Positions 1 to 4,383 of a stretch of 8,214 nucleotides of DNA are shown piece after piece; within the stretch, counting starts at the first letter, position 1, and the number at the start of each line of letters is the position of its first letter. This stretch comes from RGIG464 sp045643185 (GTDB taxonomy: Bacteria; Myxococcota_A; Bradymonadia; UBA4248). The position numbers were made by a program, and so were the translations under genes. The stretch is taken from assembly GCA_045643185.1 (NCBI GenBank), contig JAZUKH010000073.1, forward strand, positions 1-8,214, in the 5' to 3' direction. A model generated the notes under the pieces. It ran no database searches. It was not told where the DNA came from and saw only the letters and a list, made by a program, of their open reading frames with translations.

Positions 1-561
1 GTCATCGAGGTCAGCCGCCGTCACGGGATCAAGCCCGGCAGACGGCTCGTCGCTCAAAACCAGTTCCGGTTCCAAAACGATGGCGCGCGCGAACCCCGCG
101 CGCTTCAACATACCGCCCGACAACTCGCCGGGAAGCAAACTCACCGCGTGGGTCAGCTGAACCTGCGCCAGTTTGTGATAAACGAGTTCTTCGATGACGC
201 GTTCGTTCAAGTTCGTATGGGCTTTGAGCGGAATTTTGAGGTTTTCGAGGATCGTGATGGAGTTGATCAACCCACCATTTTGATACATGAACCCAATTCG
301 GCTCAAAAACTGCGAGCGCCGATCGCCGTCCAGGTCGTTGACGTCTTCACCCAGGACGCGCGCCTCACCCGCTTTGCGCGAAACAAGGCCCAAAATCGCA
401 CGCAAAAACGTCGATTTGCCGCACCCAGACCCACCGCAAATGCACGTCACCGTACCTCGCTGAATCTTAACGCTGACATCGTTCAGAATCGTCCGGTCGC
501 CATAGCCCACGGCGAGGTGGTCGGTCTCAACGACGTATTTATCGGGATCCGGGGTTATCAT
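1..561 (-). CDS. mlaF: Mla-type ABC transporter ATP-binding protein (MlaF-like), C-terminus cut by window edge
   Basis: Predicted ATPase subunit of an MlaFE-type importer/exporter that moves phospholipid between the membranes of Gram-negative bacteria, acting on the cytoplasmic face of the inner membrane. The 187 visible residues (M I T P D P D K Y V...) contain, in order, Walker A GGSGCGKST (about 43-51), the Q-loop in MYQNGGL (Q94), the ABC signature LSGGM (147-151), Walker B ending in LVLSDEP (167-173) and the D-loop AGLD (175-178). DEPSAGLDPV is typical of the MlaF branch. Full-length members are about 250-270 residues, so roughly 60-80 residues, including the H-loop, lie beyond the left edge. 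The ATG overlaps the mlaE stop codon as ATGA, which implies translational coupling; a GGAG sits about 10 bases upstream, inside mlaE. Oddity: two cysteines flank the P-loop (C40, C42) and one sits in it (C47), with no clear consequence. The transporter family is sure; the lipid substrate is inferred. Confidence 0.95.
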   Translation of the reverse strand, partial: MITPDPDKYVVETDHLAVGYGDRTILNDVSVKIQRGTVTCICGGSGCGKSTFLRAILGLVSRKAGEARVLGEDVNDLDGDRRSQFLSRIGFMYQNGGLINSITILENLKIPLKAHTNLNERVIEELVYHKLAQVQLTHAVSLLPGELSGGMLKRAGFARAIVLEPELVLSDEPSAGLDPVTAADLDD

Positions 562-1673
562 GGCGCATAGGCTCCAAAATAGAAGATGACGCTAAACAGC
601 GCATCCGCGATGATGCACGAAAAAATGCTGACCACGACGCTTGAAGTCGTCACGCGTCCGACGGCTTCTGAACCGCCGTAGGCGCTGAACCCTTCGTAGG
701 CAGCCACCCAAATGATGATCCAGGCAAAGACGATGCTTTTGAGCAACGTGACAAGAATGTCCTTGACGAACATGACGCTCATCAATTCATAGAAAAACGC
801 CGTCGGGCTCAGGCCCATGTAAAGAACGCCGACCAAAAAACCGCCGAGGATACCGGCCAAGATCGAAAAAATGGTCAACCCGGGAATCGTGAGCGTGATG
901 GCGCGAAACTTTGGAACGACGATGTATTTGACGGGTTCAAGACCCATGGTACGGATGCCGGCGACCTCTTCATTGATGGACATCGTCGCGATCTCAGCCG
1001 CGATGGCCGCGCCGCTACGGCCAGCCACGATGATGGCCGTCAACAATGGCGACAATTCGCGCACCATAGCGATGCCGATCATATCGGCCACGAGAATGTC
1101 AGCGCCAAACATTTTGAGGAGCGTCGCCGTCTGAAGCGCGACAACCGCGCCGACCAAAAAAGTCAGCAGCGTGATGATGCCGAACGCGTTGATACCAATA
1201 CGTATGGCTTCTTCGACGACCGCTCCGCGACGAACGCGTTGGGTGCGCGCCTCGCCGCCGATGCTCCAGATCACGGTGTCGGCCATCAGCTGCAAAAAGT
1301 CGACCGCGCGATCCTTGAGGTTCAGAACCCACTCGCCTTTCGCTTCCAACCAGTCGCCAAAGCCTTTTTTGACGGGCACTTCACGCGTCAGCCACAAAAA
1401 TCGGTCAAGGATCTTCGAAACTTCGGGACGGCACCCGGTGATCTCCACGCACAGACCGCGCGTTTCAGCACGGCGTTTGACCGCTGAGATCAAGCCAGAA
1501 CCAATCGTGTCGATCTTCGTAATGTCGGTCAAATCGAGGATGAGCCTACCGCTGGCGCGATCGACCGCGCGAAACGCCGACTGCGTCTCGTTTTCGACCT
1601 CAACGCGACAAAGCTCGCCCACCATGACAAGCCTCGTCTCCGCCCCGCGTCTGTCCGTCCTCAATTCAAGCAT
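558..1673 (-). CDS. mlaE: STAS-MlaE fusion: Mla-type ABC transporter permease
   Basis: Predicted inner-membrane permease of the phospholipid ABC transporter, 371 residues. Residues 1 to about 95 form a STAS-like domain (LILDLTDITKIDTIGSGLI core, 44-62), equivalent to the separate MlaB subunit of enterobacteria. Residues about 120-371 are the MlaE domain: MVRELSPLLTAIIVAGRSG begins at 203, EEVAGIRTMGLEP at 235-247, and the C-terminal AYGGSEAVGR (331-340) with TTSSVVVSI (342-350). Hydrophobic segments are visible near 160-182, 197-217, 258-286, 308-325 and 345-367. Members lacking the STAS domain are near 260 residues, so the extra length is explained by the fusion, an arrangement also known in other proteobacteria and myxobacteria. 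The ATG at 1673 is preceded by GAGG with short spacing and by a second GAGG further up. The gene is first in its operon and is followed by mlaF with a 4-base overlap. The Mce-domain partner would be expected further downstream, outside the window. Confidence 0.95.
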   Translation of the reverse strand: MLELRTDRRGAETRLVMVGELCRVEVENETQSAFRAVDRASGRLILDLTDITKIDTIGSGLISAVKRRAETRGLCVEITGCRPEVSKILDRFLWLTREVPVKKGFGDWLEAKGEWVLNLKDRAVDFLQLMADTVIWSIGGEARTQRVRRGAVVEEAIRIGINAFGIITLLTFLVGAVVALQTATLLKMFGADILVADMIGIAMVRELSPLLTAIIVAGRSGAAIAAEIATMSINEEVAGIRTMGLEPVKYIVVPKFRAITLTIPGLTIFSILAGILGGFLVGVLYMGLSPTAFFYELMSVMFVKDILVTLLKSIVFAWIIIWVAAYEGFSAYGGSEAVGRVTTSSVVVSIFSCIIADALFSVIFYFGAYAP

Positions 1674-1704
1674 GCATCCTCGCCCTCTTTCGCGCCAAAC
1701 GTCT

Positions 1705-1727
1705 AGTGTAGCACATCGGCCTACACT
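1705..1727. promoter_or_regulatory. Perfect 7-bp inverted repeat covering the mla -10 box (possible operator)
   Basis: AGTGTAG (1705-1711) and CTACACT (1721-1727) are perfect reverse complements with a 9-base spacer. One arm contains the presumed -10 box and the other ends at the -35 box, so a dimeric regulator bound here would block the promoter. A weaker outer pair, GTCTA at 1701-1705 and TAGAC at 1735-1739, extends the symmetry. No regulator gene is visible nearby. It could also be chance symmetry. Confidence 0.4.
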
Positions 1728-1733
1728 TTACAA
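1705..1733 (-). promoter_or_regulatory. Sigma70-like promoter of the mlaE-mlaF operon
   Basis: Read on the minus strand, TTGTAA (1733-1728; 4/6 to the -35 consensus) is separated by exactly 17 bases from TACACT (1710-1705; 4/6 to the -10 consensus). Transcription would start near 1698, giving a leader of about 25 bases before the mlaE ATG at 1673. This is a sequence match only; the spacing and position make it a good candidate. Confidence 0.55.
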
Positions 1734-1762
1734 TTAGACCAGCGAAAACATTCCGAAAACTC

Positions 1763-1806
1763 TTGAAAACGCTTTTTATTTCATTTTATCACTTTTTATA
1801 TATAAG
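1763..1806 (+). promoter_or_regulatory. AT-rich candidate promoter zone for the helicase gene
   Basis: TTGAAA (1763-1768; 5/6 to -35) is followed after 18 bases by TATCAC (1787-1792; 4/6 to -10). A TATATATAAG stretch (1797-1806) offers alternative -10 boxes without a good -35. If this is the promoter, the two tandem hairpins at 1811-1866 and the stem-loop at 1877-1898 lie in an mRNA leader of about 140 bases. The assignment is weak. Confidence 0.3.
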
Positions 1807-1810
1807 TACC

Positions 1811-1836
1811 GCCGGCTATGCTGCGCATACGCCGGC
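1811..1836 (-). repeat. Bulged-G hairpin repeat, copy 1
   Basis: Read on the minus strand: outer stem GCCGGC, a single unpaired G (position 1830), inner stem TATGC, loop GCA, GCATA, and outer stem GCCGGC. That gives six outer and five inner pairs. It shares a 16-base identical core (1816-1831) with copy 2 and the same bulged G plus TAT/ATA architecture with the three copies beyond the helicase gene. It lies between two divergently transcribed genes, so it is not a 3' terminator of either. Confidence 0.85.
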
Positions 1837-1838
1837 GC

Positions 1839-1866
1839 GCGTCGCTATGCTGCGCATACGCGACGC
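1839..1866 (-). repeat. Bulged-G hairpin repeat, copy 2
   Basis: Read on the minus strand: outer stem GCGTCGC, bulged G (1859), inner stem TATGC, loop GCA, GCATA, and GCGACGC. Seven outer and five inner pairs form. The core 1845-1860 is identical to 1816-1831 in copy 1, offset by 29 bases, but the outer stem is a different sequence that is again perfectly complementary. Only two bases separate it from copy 1. Confidence 0.85.
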
Positions 1867-1870
1867 CTTT

Positions 1871-1908
1871 GTCATAAAAAGGAAGTTCGTTTCCTTTTAC
1901 CTGATGAC
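1871..1908. repeat. Stem-loop upstream of the helicase start
   Basis: AAAAGGAA (1877-1884) and TTCCTTTT (1891-1898) form a perfect 8-bp stem with a 6-base loop. GTCAT (1871-1875) and ATGAC (1904-1908) pair outside it with short asymmetric gaps. The 3' arm ends in four T, so a weak terminator is possible, as is a protein-binding site or a leader structure. It lies 37 bases before the helicase ATG and just after hairpin copy 2, and has no G-TAT core, so it is not of the same family. Confidence 0.5.
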
Positions 1909-1944
1909 TTATGAATACTACGCTTTTGGCTTCACCGATCCATC

Positions 1945-4107
1945 ATGTCCAACGTCATTTGGCTTTCTTTACCCGGTTCAAACGATCACAACTTCATGCT
2001 GACGAACAACACCGTCGGTCTGCACGATTACCAAGTCGAAGCAAAAGATAAAATATATGCGTACTGGCAAACTCGAAATTACCGAGTCATGTTGCAACTC
2101 CCCACAGGGACTGGAAAAACGCACGTGTTTGCTTCCATTGCCGAGGACTTTGCCAACGCCAAACTCGTTAAAAAGAACGAGGCGATCAACGATGAACAAG
2201 CTCAGACAGATCACGATTTTTGTGTGCTCATCCTCGTTCACCGCATCGAGATCGTTCGTCAGATCAACGCGCTGTTTGAAAAACACGGTTACGCCTGCGA
2301 GATCATTCACGATAACGGAAAAAAAGAACTCGCCGGCGCTCTCAAACAAGGCCTAAAGCCAAACTGCATTCAAATCGCCACCATACAGACGTTTCAGCGC
2401 CTCAAAACGGATAACCCCATTCTTCAGCAACACTACGCGCTGCTTATCATCGACGAAGCTCACCACGCACTCGCCCGTACCTACAAAGATACCGTCGAAA
2501 AACTCAACAAACTCACGCCGCACCTCTTGCTTGGCGTCACTGCCACACCGTGGCGGTACGACGGCGGCGCGTTCTCGGACGACTTCGACAGGCTCGTCAC
2601 ATCGCACCCCATTCGTTGGTTCATCGAACACCACAAACTCATTCATAACAAGACGCCGTACGGACTGGCGTCATACAATTACTACACTGTCAACGAAACT
2701 TCTGCGCTTTATAAAAAGTCAAAACAACTCGAAACGATCTCCACATCATTCGGCGATTTTGACGAAACAGAGCTCGCAAAGATCTGGGACGATGACGAAG
2801 TCACGGCAAAGATCTACGCGTCTTACGAGCAGTTTGCTGCGGGTCAAAAAGGCATCATTTACGCCATCAACAAGGCGCATGCCGATCACCTGCTTCGCGA
2901 ATACCAAGCTCACCACGTGGCGATCGCCAAAATCGTCTCGGGAGAAACCTCCGAGGATGAGCGCGACCAAATTTTGGAAGATTTTAAGAACGACAAGCTC
3001 AGCGTCATCGTCAATGTCGACATTTTCTCGGAAGGCTTCGATTGTCCAGACATTGATTTTATCCAGCTGGCTCGTCCCACGCGTTCTCTCACCAAGTATC
3101 TTCAGCAGATAGGACGCGGACTTCGCTACCACCCCGGTAAAACGCTGTCGATCATCGATAACGTCGGCTTATTCTTCAAACTCGGTTCTCCGTGCGAACT
3201 TCGTAACTGGCAAAAGTACTTCAACGGTTGGGCATCAGACCTGGTGTCGTTTGAATCGACCAATTCGACGAATTTCGCGTTTTGGAACCCCCAAACCAGG
3301 TCTTTTGAAACCACCCATGACGAAATGGGACTCGTGGAACGAGCAGAGGACGGGCACCAGTTGAGCGCCAACGACGACGAGCACGAATCGCTCAACCAGA
3401 TCGAACTCCTGGACGAGGAACTCCGACTCAAAACAGTCCAATTGCACGACCTCAGCAAGTCGTTGGCGGAATACAAGTTGAAGTGCATGGAACTGGAACT
3501 CGAAGTCTCACGCCTCAACCAGGTCATCAAGCAACGAGAAAAGTCGACAGCCCCGTTACCAACTCTCACACCGTCCCAAAAGGACGACGCGATCAGCGAT
3601 CTTCGCGACGTGTGCCTAAACTACAACCAACAGGTTCAAACGCTTCAAGCCCGAAACCGCGTTTTGCAAAACGAACTGGATCGTTACCGCAACCAGTACG
3701 GCGAACATCCAAACCGGGCAAGTAGCGCGGGGACTAGCTCAAACCAGAAACCAAGCCAAATCAGCGTTCAACGAACGAGCCTGTCGAGCCCCAACACGTC
3801 GTCTGTACGGACTTCGTCAACGCATGTCACGTCATCCCAGGCCGTCACCAACGCATCGCCCAAGCCGACGGGTTTCACCATGGTCAAAGCCGCCGTTGCC
3901 AAGCCCACCCCGGTGAATGCGACGAGCAAGTCGACGATCCGCGGCCTGTCTGTCGGCACACGTGTTCGCGACAAAGCCGGTGCGTATGGTCCAGGTATCG
4001 TCTATCAGATCCATGGCGGCATCATCACCGTGTTGTATGACAACACAAACGTCGAGCAAAAAAAGTATCGTTTAGAAAACTGGACGATGTACCTCGAACG
4101 AATTTAG
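1945..4107 (+). CDS. Superfamily 2 DEAD/DEAH helicase with coiled-coil tail and C-terminal Tudor/SH3-like domain
   Basis: Predicted ATP-dependent nucleic-acid helicase/translocase of 720 residues, related to the Res-subunit/SSL2-like group. RecA domain 1: LHDYQ (26-30), Walker A LPTGTGKTH (52-60), LVHR (97-100), DEAH (170-173), TATP (199-202). RecA domain 2: GIIYAINKAHA (303-313), DIFSEGFDCPDID (359-371), QQIGRGLRYHPGK (387-399, arginine fingers). All catalytic motifs look intact. Residues about 480-530 and 548-585 are charged heptad-like coiled coil; 590-665 is a Ser/Thr/Pro-rich linker; 668-720 (VGTRVRDKAGAYGPGIVYQI...) resembles the small DNA- or polymerase-binding Tudor domain at the end of PcrA/UvrD. 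An in-frame TGA at 1912 makes 1945 the first possible ATG; no Shine-Dalgarno is seen there or before Met18 (1996), so the start is uncertain. No nuclease, methylase or other partner is adjacent. The hairpin clusters lie on both sides. A role in repair or in defence is possible; neither is shown. Confidence 0.9.
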   Translation: MSNVIWLSLPGSNDHNFMLTNNTVGLHDYQVEAKDKIYAYWQTRNYRVMLQLPTGTGKTHVFASIAEDFANAKLVKKNEAINDEQAQTDHDFCVLILVHRIEIVRQINALFEKHGYACEIIHDNGKKELAGALKQGLKPNCIQIATIQTFQRLKTDNPILQQHYALLIIDEAHHALARTYKDTVEKLNKLTPHLLLGVTATPWRYDGGAFSDDFDRLVTSHPIRWFIEHHKLIHNKTPYGLASYNYYTVNETSALYKKSKQLETISTSFGDFDETELAKIWDDDEVTAKIYASYEQFAAGQKGIIYAINKAHADHLLREYQAHHVAIAKIVSGETSEDERDQILEDFKNDKLSVIVNVDIFSEGFDCPDIDFIQLARPTRSLTKYLQQIGRGLRYHPGKTLSIIDNVGLFFKLGSPCELRNWQKYFNGWASDLVSFESTNSTNFAFWNPQTRSFETTHDEMGLVERAEDGHQLSANDDEHESLNQIELLDEELRLKTVQLHDLSKSLAEYKLKCMELELEVSRLNQVIKQREKSTAPLPTLTPSQKDDAISDLRDVCLNYNQQVQTLQARNRVLQNELDRYRNQYGEHPNRASSAGTSSNQKPSQISVQRTSLSSPNTSSVRTSSTHVTSSQAVTNASPKPTGFTMVKAAVAKPTPVNATSKSTIRGLSVGTRVRDKAGAYGPGIVYQIHGGIITVLYDNTNVEQKKYRLENWTMYLERI

Positions 4108-4128
4108 TGACTTTGACACACCGCACCA

Positions 4129-4145
4129 GCGAGTGCGCCACTTGC
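4129..4145 (+). repeat. Short stem-loop after the helicase stop
   Basis: GCGAGTG (4129-4135) pairs with CACTTGC (4139-4145), with one G-T wobble and a three-base loop CGC. It lacks the G-TAT/ATA core of the neighbouring repeats and may be a decayed copy or coincidental. No T-tract follows. Confidence 0.35.
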
Positions 4146-4151
4146 GAAGCA

Positions 4152-4186
4152 GGCCTGGCGTATGCGCCAAAGCGCATAGCCGGGCC
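4152..4186 (+). repeat. Bulged-G hairpin repeat, copy 3
   Basis: Outer stem GGCCTGGC (4152-4159) pairs with GCCGGGCC (4179-4186), with one T-G wobble. A single bulged G at 4160 is followed by inner stem TATGCGC (4161-4167), loop CAAA and GCGCATA (4172-4178). Fifteen pairs in all. It lies 44 bases after the helicase stop. There is no T-tract after it, so it is not an ordinary intrinsic terminator. Confidence 0.85.
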
Positions 4187-4191
4187 AAAGA

Positions 4192-4217
4192 GGCCGTATC
4201 GACGACGTCGATAGGCC
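4192..4217 (+). repeat. Bulged-G hairpin repeat, copy 4
   Basis: Outer stem GGCC (4192-4195) and GGCC (4214-4217), bulged G at 4196, inner stem TATCGAC (4197-4203), loop GAC, GTCGATA (4207-4213). The outer stem is the shortest of the five. Five bases (AAAGA) separate it from copy 3. Confidence 0.85.
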
Positions 4218-4221
4218 GACA

Positions 4222-4253
4222 GCCGAGCGTATCGCCAAAGGCGATAGCTCGGC
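4222..4253 (+). repeat. Bulged-G hairpin repeat, copy 5
   Basis: Outer stem GCCGAGC (4222-4228) and GCTCGGC (4247-4253), bulged G at 4229, inner stem TATCGCC (4230-4236), loop AAA, GGCGATA (4240-4246). Fourteen perfect pairs. Four bases separate it from copy 4. No T-tract follows, so it stands as part of the repeat cluster. Confidence 0.85.
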
Positions 4254-4272
4254 CGCATTCTCAAAAAGCAAC

Positions 4273-4339
4273 ACGTCATATTTGAATTTGAACTCGGTCG
4301 TTTGAGGTTTATCAATAGATAATTGTTCAAATATGACGT
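4273..4339. repeat. 14-bp perfect inverted repeat around a 39-base spacer; possible bidirectional terminator
   Basis: ACGTCATATTTGAA (4273-4286) is the exact reverse complement of 4326-4339. On the plus strand the right arm runs into TTTATTTTATC; on the minus strand the other arm is followed by GTTGCTTTTT. It lies between the convergent 3' ends of the helicase gene (stop at 4107) and the lipoprotein gene (stop at 4384), where a shared terminator would be expected. The 39-base spacer is long for that role and holds its own small TTATC/GATAA stem (4309-4322). A miniature mobile element is the alternative. Confidence 0.55.
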
Positions 4340-4383
4340 TTATTTTATCAATATTTATTATTGAATATGTTTATATTAACAAA

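Noticed and set aside
1171..1737. 188-codon plus-strand frame opposite mlaE
   Set aside because: Antisense to a clear STAS-MlaE gene; composition is Ser/Thr/Arg-rich as expected for a shadow frame.
1763..2002. 79-codon plus-strand reading frame across the intergenic hairpins
   Set aside because: Its start is a TTG without a ribosome-binding site, it runs through the hairpin repeats and overlaps the helicase gene in another frame; no recognisable protein features.
2531..3112. 193-codon plus-strand frame inside the helicase gene
   Set aside because: Lies in another frame across the intact helicase motifs; Ser/Arg/Thr-rich shadow.
4152..4253. CRISPR array
   Set aside because: Three short palindromic units with 4-5 base gaps have no spacers of constant length and no constant repeat sequence.
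4152..4253. Integron attC sites (also hairpins with extrahelical bases)
   Set aside because: The conserved GTTRRRY/RYYYAAC core ends of attC are absent and no integrase is visible.
4222..4270. Intrinsic terminator formed by hairpin copy 5
   Set aside because: The stem is strong but no U-tract follows; the next bases are GCATTCTCAAAAAG.
4025..4330. 101-codon minus-strand frame over the 3' hairpin cluster
   Set aside because: It overlaps the helicase end antisense and translates palindromic repeats into an arginine-rich string; no ribosome-binding site seen.
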